Source: Lepidonotus clava
Lineage: Eukaryota > Annelida > Polychaeta > Phyllodocida > Polynoidae
Assembly (NCBI GenBank): GCA_936440205.1
Contig: OW387145.1
Location: 25,051,075 to 25,115,074, forward strand
Direction: 5' to 3'
DNA: 64,000 bases
Part shown: positions 33,221 through 45,600 of the stretch, piece after piece
Numbering within the stretch: the stretch's first letter is position 1
Layout of the letters: every line of letters begins with the position of its first letter
Translations under genes and position numbers: made by a program
Notes under the pieces: generated by a model
What the model was told of the DNA's origin: nothing
The model's input: only the letters and a program-made list of their open reading frames with translations
The model's database searches: none

Positions 33221-33440
33221 CGCTCTTATCTCCAAATACACGAATCTGCCGAACTGTGTGCACCGCCGCCGATCTGCCTATCTGTGCGTGAATCATCGGT
33301 CCAGGTCTCGCGCACTCTCGCGCCACGTGACGTGAACGCGAGACGACAGAAATATCCATGATTTCCGGTTCAAATGCACCGGCTAGTCGATTCCATGTAG
33401 GGCGAAGGGTGACTACCATTGTTCTGGTTTCCATGCTACC
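33221..33440. promoter_or_regulatory. CpG-rich promoter-like patch
   Basis: Between 33305 and 33351 the sequence has GTCTCGCGCACTCTCGCGCC, a BANP-like TCTCGCG word pair, then CCACGTGACGTGA combining a CACGTG E-box (USF/MITF/MYC type) with a TGACGTGA CRE-like site, then GCGAGACG. Such words are typical of CpG-island promoters. It could be the start of a short or non-coding transcript, or a distal element; no first exon can be fixed. Confidence 0.35.
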
Positions 33441-34520
33441 GTTGACATGGTATTTGAATTAGGTACCAGGCAGAATGGCATCATGTAAATGTAACCCTCT
33501 CCTACCGGGGATGAATACAATAAATTCCTTTAAAATGACATTTTTACCATGTGCATCTGTTTAGGGAACAATTTAAAGTGCTCCTTAAGTTACTTACTCT
33601 TTCAATGGAAAGCAAAAACACCAAAATGAACAGGTTCCGAAATAAAGACAAGAACTTTAAATAATCGATTATACATTGTTCACGTGAAATACGACACTGT
33701 CCATTACATATACTTGCCTACTTGGGCAGTTCTACTTTCACAACTTTTAGAAAAGTACGAAGATGTTTCTAACTTAGGCTGACGTTGTCTTTAATTTCCC
33801 TGTGTAAATAACAAAGTTCTCTTTGAATCATCTCTTGCAAAATTGCTGATCCAACTCAACATCTGTATCATATAGCCGTTAGCGGAAATTATCTTTAACT
33901 TTTTATTCCAAAAACCATGCAAGTAAATATTGTTGGTTCAGGCGTCCTCTGGTTCAGGGAACATTGTAAAAGTAATATGAAACGAAGAATGATGTTTATC
34001 GTACCTCTGTATTACTGTGTAGGAAGAATAATATTATGGTACCATCACATTTTGACAAGAATATATCACATGCTAAATATTGATAAACATAACATTATAT
34101 TTTCATTAATAGGTATCGATTTAAGCTTATCTAAATCATAAACCATCGTGTATAACTATGATTAATATTGTAATGTTTTAATATCATATTGTCTCAGTAT
34201 GAATGGCCAAAATAACATTAAAATTGGATGAGAAGTCCAATTCAAAGGACAATATTGATTGTTCCTTTTCAACATGCATACAATTCTTGGAGATAAGATC
34301 ACCCATAAACAGGATACTGATACGGTATGTATTCAACCTAGCTCTGATCATTACAGTAGTAGTATGTGTAGGCCTAGTAGCATTTTTTGGGGGTTTAATT
34401 GTACAGTAGCAGATAAGCATGATACATACTGAAGGAAGAACCAACGAGAATATATGCTATCCCAGTCTATCCATGACTCATATGCACCATAACTATATAT
34501 ACATAAAGGATGGGAAGGGC
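33441..34520. other. AT-rich intergenic stretch, nothing recognised
   Basis: Strongly AT-rich; chance open frames only. Confidence 0.5.
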
Positions 34521-35379
34521 AATGAGTCATAGAGACCGACTAAAGACATCCTCCTTAGGATAAAGCTGTGTTATAGGAAGACTCCTGAGATAACCTAATG
34601 GTGGGCCAAAATCTCCCAGTGTCCGTACCAGTAACACCCTCAGTGGATCGCCTAGCCCTCCCCCACACCTCAGCCGCGCCCCACGACAGCTGTCATCCGT
34701 CATAACTGCATGTCTGTTGGCAAATCCAGGATTAATTGGCCCGGTCTGGGATCCAGCGATAAGGGATCCAGATAGAGGGGCAGCAGAGATCACCGGCAGG
34801 ATCCTCCCCTTACTGGAGGATCCAGGCAGGGATCAGACATTGTCTGGAGGGTCTGTGCTTTAAGAGATGCAGTCGGTGGGTTGGGTTCTTTCTGACAGGC
34901 ATTTCCCATTTGGAAAAGGCCATCATGGGTTGGTTTATGGGTCATCCAAGGCTGGCCGGCTTAAGGGGAGAACATGGCGGACTTGAAGAATTTCTTATAA
35001 CCATCAATTGCATGTCCCTTACTTCAGGTTGAGACCTATGAAACATTGAACAGTTGAAAACTCAAGTCCACCAAGTTTGAGCTTACAGCAAGTTTTCCAA
35101 GAAATCTAAAGAAGACTACAATATGGAATATTACGTTTTTACTATTTCTTGCCTTTGTTTCTTCACGATTCAGGTGTTGCTGTCACATTCGATAATACTA
35201 TTAGCTGTTTTATATTTCCTGTCTGGCACCGAGTGCTGAATACAAGGTTTTTACATGCATCCCATTATCCTCGGGATGGTGGGGTCACCGTGTCCAGTGT
35301 TATAACTGAGGCCAGAGGGGGAGCTGCGGGTAGCTGACGCCTGAATTGCATGCTCCCAGGGGTCAGGGATGGGATGGGG
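34521..35379. other. Intergenic stretch with moderate GC patch at 34600-34960
   Basis: GGATCC words recur (near 34767, 34799 and 34819). No palindrome, repeat pair or coding signal. Confidence 0.35.
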
Positions 35380-35460
35380 GCGGCAGGGGGTGAGGTAGGG
35401 GTGTGGTGAGGGGTGAGGTGTGGGGTGTTGTAGGGTGTGGTGTTGGGTGTGGCGCACTGG
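35380..35460 (+). repeat. G-rich GGGGTGAGGTGTG low-complexity repeat
   Basis: Imperfect repeats of GGGGTGAGGT/GGGTGTGGTG. At least four G-runs lie within short distance, so G-quadruplex formation is plausible. The opposite strand appears as a His/Pro/Thr-rich open frame, which is a by-product of the repeat. Confidence 0.75.
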
Positions 35461-36840
35461 TATGGTAATAATGCCTGGTGTGGCACATGGTGCTGGAGGA
35501 CAGTGTCGTCCCCCACCATACTACAGGAGGACGGCCCACGTGCACCACACAAGGCACCCTGGAGGAGCTGTAAATGGCGCCTGCAAGCGTCACTGGAGAC
35601 TGGCAGCAAATCATACCAGGAGGGAAACAGCCTCGAGGAAGAGTCAGGACAGTGACATATCATATTTACACAGAAACACCTGCCCAGACATAGCCTAACA
35701 CTATGGAACTTGACAAGTGACTTTATGGAATCTAAGATTACATCATACACATCATTTGCCATATTCCAAGCTACTAAGTTCTATGGGAAAGCAGCGACCT
35801 AAATTTCATCGATTCACTCTTAGTCCGATGTTACAGAGATAAATGATTTTGTAAATATCAATTCTACCAAAACCATTGAATCTTGTACTTTTATAGCTTG
35901 GCATACAAGCTTCAGGAAACAAATAGTCATGTCCTGACAACTAATAACTAGTGAAAAAAAAGCACAGTGGGTGCTCAGAGGCAGCCACGCAGCTGCTCAT
36001 AACGTGGATGTTTTTTAGGGTTGCCACGCCTATGAAAAATAACCCCATCTACATCTGTGCAGGAATTTATGTATTTTTGATAAGGAGAAAGTCTTGTCGT
36101 GCAGAGATGCCATGTGGCAACAGCAGCGGATCAGGTTGGCTGAGCAAGAAGTAGGATTGTGTAGTAGCAGCAGGGAGCAGTGGCATTCCTGCCCAGGTGA
36201 TGGATAACACCCTGCCTTATTCATGCCAGCAGCCATTTTAGCATTGTGCAGTGGGACTGTATTAAGATGTTTACACCTCGTTGAATAATACAGCCCCAGG
36301 AGAGAAGCGCCATGTCCACCAATTAATGACTATTACCTAATAGAGGCCTGGAAATTAGACTGAGTGGAATTGGAGAAATGAATGGGGGCAGAATGGATCT
36401 CAAATGGCAGTGCAGAGCCACTTAAATATTACTACCCATGCAATGTATGTTGTATGAGGCACGGTCTCTATAGATTCAACATGGGAGATGGAGCCATTAT
36501 GTCCCCATCTAAATTGATGTCCAGACAAGGAATGATTGTGTCCATCCTGTGAGTGCTAGTGTAACGAGCCTATTGCTACATGACATCATTACACACCAGC
36601 GGCCCCGACCACTATGTTCTACTCTACACACACTCCACGACCATCAGATGATCACACGTCATTACATACCCCCGCCACCAGCCTGCCACCCTCTCATCAC
36701 CATCTTCATTTTTTAACCTATATCCGACACCTAATTCCTTTTTTACCACTGCCTTTTTACATCTATATTCAGCCTCCATCATCCCGCTAGTCAGGCTGCA
36801 ATTTCCTGGCTTGTTTGCGGGCTTGTTTGTTTATATACCA
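35461..36840. other. Intergenic stretch
   Basis: Contains CAGCTGCTC at 35990-35998 (one mismatch to the recurrent palindrome) in GCAGCTGCTCA, and GGAGCAGTGG near 36175. CCACCCTCTCATC-type pyrimidine runs lie near 36680. No supported gene or mobile element. Confidence 0.4.
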
Positions 36841-37150
36841 CCGCCACCACGAGGAAAAAGGATGGTTGGCTTGTGGAGCTGCTCGCGACTGGGGCCGGGG
36901 ACAATAATGAGCAGCTCGCCGTCAGCAGTATTAACGAGGCCCGGCCGCCGCTAATTGATGTCTGTTAATCAGGTGGGTGGGTCTGTCATGTTTTAATTGG
37001 TTATGCCATCAGCGTAAGGTGATAGATCGGTGGTCCCCCTCCCCTGGTCTGGTAGCAGGCCTCACTGTGGGCCCCCCCTGGGCCACCCAACAGTCTACCA
37101 GTCCCCTCCTACCGACACAGTGGTGGGGGTCACTATAATAATACTACGAA
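36841..37150. promoter_or_regulatory. Island with inverted GAGCWGCTC pair and homeodomain sites
   Basis: GAGCTGCTC at 36876-36884 and GAGCAGCTC at 36909-36917 (33 bp apart) are followed by GCTAATTGATG (about 36951), GTTAATCAGG (about 36964) and TTTTAATTGG (about 36992). These are homeodomain cores of three flavours within 45 bp. One of the clearest composite candidates for a developmental enhancer in the window. Confidence 0.5.
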
Positions 37151-37460
37151 TAGCTGATTTTCTGTGTTTTGGGTACCGGCAGGAAAAAGGTTCGTCGACA
37201 GCAAGTTGAGAGAAATAACGAAATTGTAGTATATATTCCCACTATATGGTCACAAATTGATCGAATATTCAAATCAACAGAAATACAAATCCAAGAGAAG
37301 AACTACTTGATAAGGTGCCTTTACGTTTTAAGAAACCGATCGTCTTGCCAGATTCACAATTCAACATGCGCGTTGAAGAGAATTTGGAAATTCCAACTCA
37401 GCAAGCCAAGTTTTATCTTTCATAACTATTTGTGTGGTTCAGTTTATTTTGTCAGTTTAA
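37151..37460. other. AT-rich stretch before MITE
   Basis: A plus-strand frame of 104 codons (37169-37483) runs into the end of the mobile element and is featureless. Nothing else recognised. Confidence 0.4.
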
Positions 37461-37989
37461 AGATGCATTCTGAGCTAATTTGACAAAACCTCTTTATATT
37501 TTATTATTGTAGCTCAAAGTCACTGAATAGTCTGGAGACCAAACTAGACTTATTTTTGTGATAAATTTTGGGTTTTACATTAAAATATTAATATTGATTA
37601 TTTCTTCATCGGAATGGAAAATTCTCCAGCCAAAGAGTATTCTAGGTGATGATCTCAAATTTATCACTTGTTAGATTAAACTAAAATTAATTTGACAATT
37701 TCTGACATCAACAGACAGGTAAAGCTGCCAGGAGATTACCTTTTTGTAGTTTGGTCTTGCCCAGAAGAGGTAAATTCTGAAGGCTCAATCTGAAAGTTTG
37801 AAACGCTGAAGGAGTTTTTGTCTGGAGACAAAAACTCCCTCTGGCATCTTTAAACACAATTATTACCTAATTCAGAATTGATCAAAGCTTATATCAAGTT
37901 TGATATAGGTCTTACTGGCTGAGATGTATTTGATCCTATTAGAATTAGAAAAAAATATTTTTCAATCTGAATTAGCTCAGAATGCCACT
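37461..37989. mobile_element. TTAA-flanked MITE (piggyBac-like), 529 bp
   Basis: Ends are inverted repeats over about 25 bp with a few changes: left GCATTCTGAGCTAATTTG and right AATTAGCTCAGAATGCC. Both sides carry TTAA (37457-37460 and 37990-37993), the piggyBac target. A perfect 13-bp hairpin, GGAGTTTTTGTCT (37811-37823) with AGACAAAAACTCC (37826-37838), sits in the interior. No coding capacity. Confidence 0.75.
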
Positions 37990-37993
37990 TTAA

Positions 37994-40250
37994 CCAGTTA
38001 ACATTCACAGAATCTGATGGCATTACGTCCTTGCCGTTACCTCATGCATGAATTAAATATTAATATAAGTAGGGAGGTCTATATGAACAAGGTTAGTTTA
38101 CAAGTATATATACATGCCTAAAATTGAATTTCATTAATCTTAAGTTATGGAAATTTCATAGTTTAATTAAAAGGTTTCAGGAGTTACAAGAATGTCAAAT
38201 GGAGAAAGGCTAGGTACCATAATGAGGATGTCTTTTCAGACAAAGTACCCTCCCTCAACCATCATTTACCAGCCACACACTCGCATTGTTATTAATCACA
38301 AACAACCCCACGGCTTAAAACTATTTTTTCCGAACGCCAATGGGTTATACAAGATCCAGGGTTATTAAGCCAAATTAATCATATTTTTTGCAAGTATAAT
38401 GTTTACGCTCCATATATCAAATTCTCGTAAGGATGACAGGCGATTAGTACAGAGGGAGCTTATTAATGAAACTTACTCTAAGTGTAGATAGATAATGATG
38501 TAAATAGGGGTGTGCAGGGTGGGGTGTAAAGGATGGGCCCGCCCTGCCCCACAGCCATGCTTTATGGTGGCCCAGCATGTCTGGGACCATGGAGGCAGCG
38601 TAAAAAGTGCAGATTGTTGATGGCAATTTCTGGCAGGTTGGCAGAAGGCTATTCATACTGGGCACTATTCTTGGTGTATATCCGTCAGCCGGGACCAACA
38701 TGCAGCCCATGGTCTATATATAAATATACTCCAATGTGCAAGGCTTTAATAGCCTGGCCGATCCTTATATTCTCTGTTGGCTGTGTTCTATAGAAAATAA
38801 ATCCAGCGTGGCCGCTGGCGCATCACCCGCGCCCCTTTCCAATTCCTATCAACCCTCTGAACTTCCAAAGTCTGCAAGCATATACATATAGATTAAAAGG
38901 GCGTATGGATGCCATAAATAACGCCATGACATGCAAGACAAAGTTAACTTTTTCCCTTTTCGTCCCCTGCATCGGATAGAGGTGCGTCATAGAGTTCTCC
39001 CTCCCACGGATAATTGATTTACAGAATGTAAAGCAGCTGTAGTTTAATGTTGATTGTTCTGTCAACGAGATCACAAGAATGACTATGGGAAATATCATAA
39101 TATTTGCTTTATATCTATCTGCAATAAGTAGATCTTCTGCTACTTTAAAATGATAAAAATAATATCTATATAGAAACACACTGAAGATTACTCAATGGTA
39201 CTTCCCCAGATGTAAAATTTGATATTGACACTAATAATGCCACAATATTGATTAAAACCTATATTGTCTTAGCTTTCTTACTTGTCAGCATATTCCCCAG
39301 AATTGTGTTACCTTAATTGAGTATATGGTACGTTTTATGTTACTAAGTCCTTGTAAAAACGTCATGTACCCTTTATCAGTTTATGGGAAGGATACGCCAC
39401 AATTTAAAAGGTCCCTAATTTTTCTGACACTAACTATCGGCCATGTTATATAGGCCCTATGTCATTATCTATGTAAGCCTATTGCACCTATTTCTAAATT
39501 TGGAAGGGTAGATGGTAAGACAGGGCTGTTCTTATAGTTACATTTTTTTCTTGTACTACAAGGCTTACTTTGCATGACAAACCTCACGTGCATGAATCTC
39601 ACGTACAGTTATGGAGGTACCAGACTTTGCTGAGAAGCACACCTGTACTTTTGAAATTGCATGATAAGAAGTTTGTAGGAACAGGTATCATGTGTGGTTT
39701 TGATATAGGAATCTACAGGTGCCTTGTTCTGTTCACTCTAATACGAATCGTGACTTACGTCATATTTTCAAAGGGTGTGCCATTTGGAAAAGGTTATGCG
39801 AGCTGTAAATATACTTCTAAGGTTTAGTTCTCACTAAATGATTTATTTTGGAGGCCATTTCGGAGGGGTAGTAGGGAGAAATGCAGATCATATATATGGC
39901 AAAGGTTCGTTTGTAATTTTGTCTGACCAGTGATCTCATGGTAGAAAGGGGAAATAAGATTTGTTCTGTAATAAACCCATGAGTTAATGGTGCATGTGTC
40001 CTTTATTGCTGATCTGCTCTCTGCACCAAAGTTATACCAAGCACATTCAGCACGACCACATCCTCTTCTGAGGAACGTGCAGACCTGCTACCTGCTGAGG
40101 GAAACGGCAGAAAAAGTCTCACAAAAAAAAGCCCAGGTATAATTTACTCAGCGTTTCAAATCTGAATGCCGTGTTCACAAAGAGGAAAAACTCAAAGTGG
40201 CTCATAATTCAGTTTTAGGATTATTTGATATTCACCTGCAGTTTGGTATA
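37994..40250. other. AT-rich intergenic stretch, GC patch near 38500-38860
   Basis: No GAGCWGCTC site, CTCF-like core or repeat pair was noticed. Open frames are short or featureless. Confidence 0.45.
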
Positions 40251-40460
40251 TTTGGTTCTGAATTGCTATGGCAACCATCAATAGTTTAGACAAAGTTTTC
40301 TTATCCCCTGCTGGCTTTATAAGGCTGTTTGCCTTGAGGCAACTCCACCAGCACTACCCCTTTCTGATTTATGTCGCGCTGTCAGTCAATCCCTATCGAT
40401 GTTTACATGTGTCTCGGGTCCCAGCCCACTGTAAAACCTCAGATATAAGCTTTTACTAAC
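40251..40460. promoter_or_regulatory. Segment with near-perfect RFX X-box
   Basis: ATTGCTATGGCAAC at 40262-40275 matches the RFX consensus GTTGCCATGGCAAC at 12 of 14 positions, with both half-sites kept. A CACTACCCC/AGTCAATC composition follows. RFX use in ciliary and neuronal gene control is known across animals; occupancy here is inferred. Confidence 0.45.
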
Positions 40461-42030
40461 AGTGTATTCCGTATGCAGTTACATCATAAATAATTGTCTG
40501 TACAGAGTGTGCCCTTTAAGAGAGTCTTACAGTAAATTTAAGAGCAAGATGGCAAGCAGGACCCTAGAAAATTACGATATAAACCATTGCTTTTATCATG
40601 AATAATATCTGTAAAATTGTATAAGGTTCGAAGTCATTAAATCAATCGCACGTTGGTAATCCTTACAGGAACAAACACGGTTTACACCTTTAAGGGCGAA
40701 AAGCCTTTGCATTGCAAGAAATGTATACGAAAAAGAACAACCTCTTGTAACTTTATGTATAAACGAGTTCTAATTATAACTTTTGATTGATAAGATTTAA
40801 CTCACAGTTCCTAATTTGCAACAATGTTCACCTATCCCAATAATCCACATCTTTACGGTGTTTGCTGCACTTCCCCGAAGCGTCTGCGTGATGCTCCGTT
40901 CCTCGAACTGCCTAGAAATCCACCTGTGCTACGGTGGGAGAGGATTTATGGCCTGCTGATTGTGTGTACAGTCTGTAATGGGGCGTCGGCATGGCACAAC
41001 TCGTCTCCCAGACTCCTTATCAGGCCACAGTGAATCTCCCAGTATTGTGCCAGCTTCAATCCATTCCTCTTAGAAGAATGAGCTAATAAAATACCACTTA
41101 GAAAGCGCAGTAGTTTTAGTAGAACAATGATAAAACCTAAGGGGCAAACGTGATTGTGAAATATTGGAAAGGTACTACAAGTGAAGTCTGAGTGCAAGGG
41201 ATACAATCACATTTGACTGGATGATCAAAATCAATTTCCGTTTTTAAGGCCATAGGATTGAGTTCCTCATAGATGTTTGTTTGTACGTGCTCATATGGAT
41301 ACTGGGCATCGTATCCAAATTCATACACACACGATGGCTTCTTGTGGTGCAACCTTAAGCTTGAGATTGACAATGTTTTCACGAAAGTAGTTCAATTGAA
41401 CTGGCCTAAGACCATGAAGGCAAGGAAACCCATTAAGGAGTTCATATAAGATCTGATCATTAACATTTGAGGAGTCTAAAACATGGGGCATTTCTTTTAG
41501 TTATGCTTCATCGAGATATATTTTAGGTATTTTTCATGTTTTGGATATCATTTCATAAAATATCTTCAAATTGGTGAAAGGTTTGGACATTTGGCTGAAG
41601 AGAAGTAACAGGTTTAAAAACACCATGGTACTTAAGAGGAAGCAGTCTGACCCAACAGACTATAGGTCCCTTTATACCAAGACTTTGGCGCTATATAGCA
41701 AGTTATGGCAGGATTGTGAAAGAAGTGCTTTGATGCGTACGTGAACAGGTAAAAAAGATATTATACCGCCGTACGTCAATCTCAGTGGTAGCGATGCAAG
41801 CAAAATTGGATTAACCAATTCTGCTTTATCTCAGGAAACCAATTCTCTCCGCCCGTGTTTGCCGTCCGGAATCGTCGGCCATCCCCAATGTACGAGAATA
41901 CCGTACATTTCTCTGCATTTCCATGCATACTCATGAAACGGAAGGGGGTGACATTTGAAAGCGGAAAGGTCAACTGCAGGGGCAAGCTAGATAACGTGCG
42001 GTCATAACTCAAACGGTAAAGTGGAGAGAA
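40461..42030. other. AT-rich intergenic stretch, nothing recognised
   Basis: No supported features; a GGTTCGAAGTC word near 40625 resembles a tRNA B box but has no tRNA around it. Confidence 0.45.
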
Positions 42031-42400
42031 TGATATGCCATGCGGCTTGCCGGCACATATTATTCAGATAGCCGTGCAGGCTCCCAGCGTGGTCGGCCGG
42101 CCTAGGGGACGGCGTATTGGCGATCTGAGGGGTTGGGGGAGCTGATTCCTACTTACAGTAATGTCACAGGGAGATTTAGCCTATAGCATAGCATGGATGC
42201 CATGCTAGCCCCGCTATGCCCATGATGGCTGCACTCTAGCGGCCTCTGGTGGAAGTGGTGGCAGCGCTCCCTGGTGGAGACGACCTTTCCATATTCAGAT
42301 GTGACCGTGACCCCGAGGCCAAGCAGATAGGATGGCCCTTTTCGTTTTGCGGTCGCTGGTTTTATGGTTTACGGCCAACCCATGGATAAATCACATGTCA
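42031..42400. promoter_or_regulatory. GC-rich island with tandem CTCF-like sites
   Basis: Two strong minus-oriented CTCF-like cores lie 25 bp apart: GCGGCCTCTGGTGG at 42239-42252 (reverse of CCACCAGAGGCCGC) and GCGCTCCCTGGTGG at 42264-42277 (reverse of CCACCAGGGAGCGC). Each fits 13 of 14 core positions. Tandem sites in one orientation are typical of strong insulators in vertebrates. These face the plus-oriented sites at 16-17 kb. This is the strongest insulator candidate in the window. Confidence 0.6.
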
Positions 42401-44133
42401 CTGATTTGTTTAATCTCAAGAAGCATAATGTAACTTGAATGTGATTTACTGAAGGATTGATGTAAGAGGGTTGTCATGATTGTTACGTTTATAAATACAC
42501 ATGAATAAATAAATGTATCAATCACCGAAGTCTAGTGTAGGCTTAACGTAAGCTGTTTCATCTAATTGTGAGGATAGCCAGGTTAGGTTAGGCACACACA
42601 CATACGTTTTCTTTTTTATACTGCAGCTGTTTATGTATTCAAAGAATGGTATTAATAAACAACCAACTGAAAAATAGAAACTGTTGTACTTTACAGAGAC
42701 ATAATTGCAGACGCATGTTCCAATGGCATTTGCATGTTCACATAATAGATATAACCAATCATTGCTTTTTTTCTACTCTTTTATCAGGCCATATGGGCCG
42801 ATATGCCACCCATACATTAGCATGATTCCTCCCTTATCAATTAGTACTGTTCTATTTTTAAACCTATAACAAAGATCAAGCTGTACGGAGTGCAGACTAG
42901 CAGGCGAGTCGTTTCACAACCTTTCAAAAGTTTAGAATTTAACTGGTCGTTATTTGCGGTCATGTCGTTGGTAAACCGACCAGCATGCTGCAGTTCGTTC
43001 GACCTCAGGAGAGATTGATTAGACACTGATATAGATATAGACACCTTGGTATAGGTAGCATCATATTACGATCCATTAGTGAATGCAATGGTCAAATTCC
43101 AGATTTACGATCGCCTCACATACAGATATACCTCATTGACTGTAGGGAATGGTGTAGATTATTGTAATCGACCCAACTGCGGATGATCCCCTATTTGCAT
43201 ATAAATATAGGAAGGAACCAATATCAGCATGGCAAGTGAAAAAATGAAATGTGGAAAAAAGTAATAAGATTCATGCTATGCAATGCCATTAAGAGTAAGA
43301 GTTATGCATAGATTGTCCCATGGATGCATTTATATGAATTGTTTTTGCTTATAGCTGTGCTCATTTTACAAACATGTTTATGTATATAGCTCTCTCTCTC
43401 TGCCCACCCACTCAGCATAGTGATTAATATGCGCCCGCAATTATGTCATCCATCAATTTTACGGTCACCAGCCTGGGCCCAAATCGTCTTGTATATCAAT
43501 AAAACCAATAGGGCCAGAAAGTCAATACCACTCTTCGGTCGAGGAGGTGTGAAAATTGGACTAATGGTTCCGGCTTTGTCCGAACAGCTTTGTCCCGGCG
43601 TGTCGGCTTGCGTGGGCCGATAATACGAGCATGTGAATAAATCATGCTGGTGACAAGCGACAATGCATGGGCGCATCATGCAGAAGGGGGGTAATAGGGT
43701 CAGAGGAGGATCTCTATTAGGTCCAGGCCAGCGAGTAAATGAAATAATGCTGAGGGCAAGGTGGCAGCTATTGGTGGCTGGTATTGATTAGGTTGGAAGT
43801 GGGGTGGCTAAAAGGTGGTGTTATTAAGGAACTTGATTATTATTAGTGTTGAAGGGGGCTGTTACATAATATATGGAGAGTTCATATTAATAGAAGACCT
43901 GTATTTTATCCAATTTGCATAGTGCATGGTGTATGGACCGTTATGTCACTGGCTATAACCATTGTATTGAAAAGAATATTAAATGTGGACGTCTATATTC
44001 ACATGGGTTAATGACATTTACATATGACATTTCTTTTGACGATTTCAAAAATAATCATGATTGCACCTGCTCTGTTAAGAGACACATGGTAATCGTATAT
44101 AATCAAAATCGTAAAATGAGCAAAACAGATAAG
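42401..44133. other. Intergenic stretch, nothing recognised
   Basis: AT-rich with a modest GC patch at 43430-43630. Short CT microsatellite (CTCTCTCTCTCT) near 43390. No supported gene. Confidence 0.45.
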
Positions 44134-44151
44134 CCCCCCCCCCCCCCCCCC
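44134..44151 (+). repeat. Poly-C tract
   Basis: Eighteen consecutive Cs followed by GGGG. Length is likely unstable and may be misassembled. Confidence 0.95.
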
Positions 44152-45600
44152 GGGGAGACCCCGTCATCTACAAATACTCAATGTATTTTTTCTCATTGGA
44201 AAGATAACCTTTTTGACACTTTGATAAAATTATAACTTTGATCATAAACCTTTCTTCATCTTCTTGGTAGAGGTATCAAGGTTAACATGGGAGCAAAACC
44301 TTTGAAGTACCGGTTAAAAACGTATAGTAAATAGTAAGCAGCAGGGGTCAAATCTAGGAAGCGGCTGGTTGCTGTATCACCAAGTGCAATGGGGACCTTA
44401 TATTTATGGAGATATATTTTTACCTAGAAAATAGACTAGGTTAGTTGAATAGGAAATCTAGTTGGTATACCAAAGGGAACATTCATGAGTATTTGGTACC
44501 TTTTCGTGATATTGTAACGATCCTCTCATTCCGCCCATTCGACATTCTCTTCAGATGTCAACCTCTTGAGCATTTCATTGTATTTAGATTGTCAAGTTAT
44601 GTTTTCAGTTTCGATTAAATTATGTCAAAGATGCTGTAATGAGCTAACCCAAGTTAACATCAAAGGTAAAGTTTACATATTGTAGAATACCTTAGCAATG
44701 GTTCACAATCAATACCCATAATAGGCTTGATTATTCAAGCTATTTTAGAAAACATTACAAAAATAAGAATAACACATTCTCACCAAAAGAACCCTATTAC
44801 TTTACAAGTTAACGACGTAACGCGGTCCTTTATAGCGGTATTAAATAAAGAAGAATAACACAAGCTTAACAGTAGTTTCACTCTAAGGGGACCGGCTTTG
44901 TTTCGAAATGTATTTCGTCTAACCCAAATGATTATACCCAATGTGGGAAAGGCTTGTTAGCCGTCAAACTTAGAGAATGTCCAACAATTCAGATGAATTA
45001 TAACTTTGGAGGCTGAGTAGATACCTGAACGGTGTTATCCCAGAAGATACACGAGTGAATAATGAGGAAAACAATGGTTTGGTTGGATGGGGACCTTGAT
45101 AATCATAGACGGACGAGGTTTATTGCTTTGCTCCTGAACCCAGATCGATTCATCATGGTAAAGTACTATCAACACTGCGACACATGCTTGATGTGATTAT
45201 GGTCAACATGTAAACACTCCATGCTATTTCCTTGTACCACGATGTTCCTTGTCACCCTGACGAGTAATTGGCAGATGTCTGCTGTCTACCTCTATTCGTC
45301 ATCTGTGTAACGTGTCAAATTATACCAATTTACCCAGGAGGGGTCCCCTGTGCTGCTGGCACAATCTCAATCTGCGGGTCAAGTGAAAGTTTTATTTTTA
45401 AGTGGATTTTTAAGCAATTGTTTAGTGCTGTTTTTCAAATTCAGTAAAAAAAGGGAAATTAGCTAGTGCTAAAAAAAGTGCACAAAGTGGATAGAGCAAA
45501 GGGGGAATGATTGACATCTCTGTCAGCCACTTGTCAGAAATTATATGAAATACTACATTATTGTATGGGAATGTTTGTGCAGTGTGGCAAACAGGCTAAA
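44152..45600. other. AT-rich intergenic stretch, nothing recognised
   Basis: No repeats, exons or RNA genes noticed. Confidence 0.5.

Noticed and set aside
35265-35762. Minus-strand frame with His/Pro/Thr-rich repeats
   Set aside because: Direct product of the G-rich low-complexity repeat at 35380-35460.
40625-40640. GGTTCGAAGTC resembling a tRNA B box
   Set aside because: No A box at the right distance and no cloverleaf can be drawn.
42579-42592. GGTTAGGTTAGG, telomere-like
   Set aside because: Only two units; not a telomeric array.
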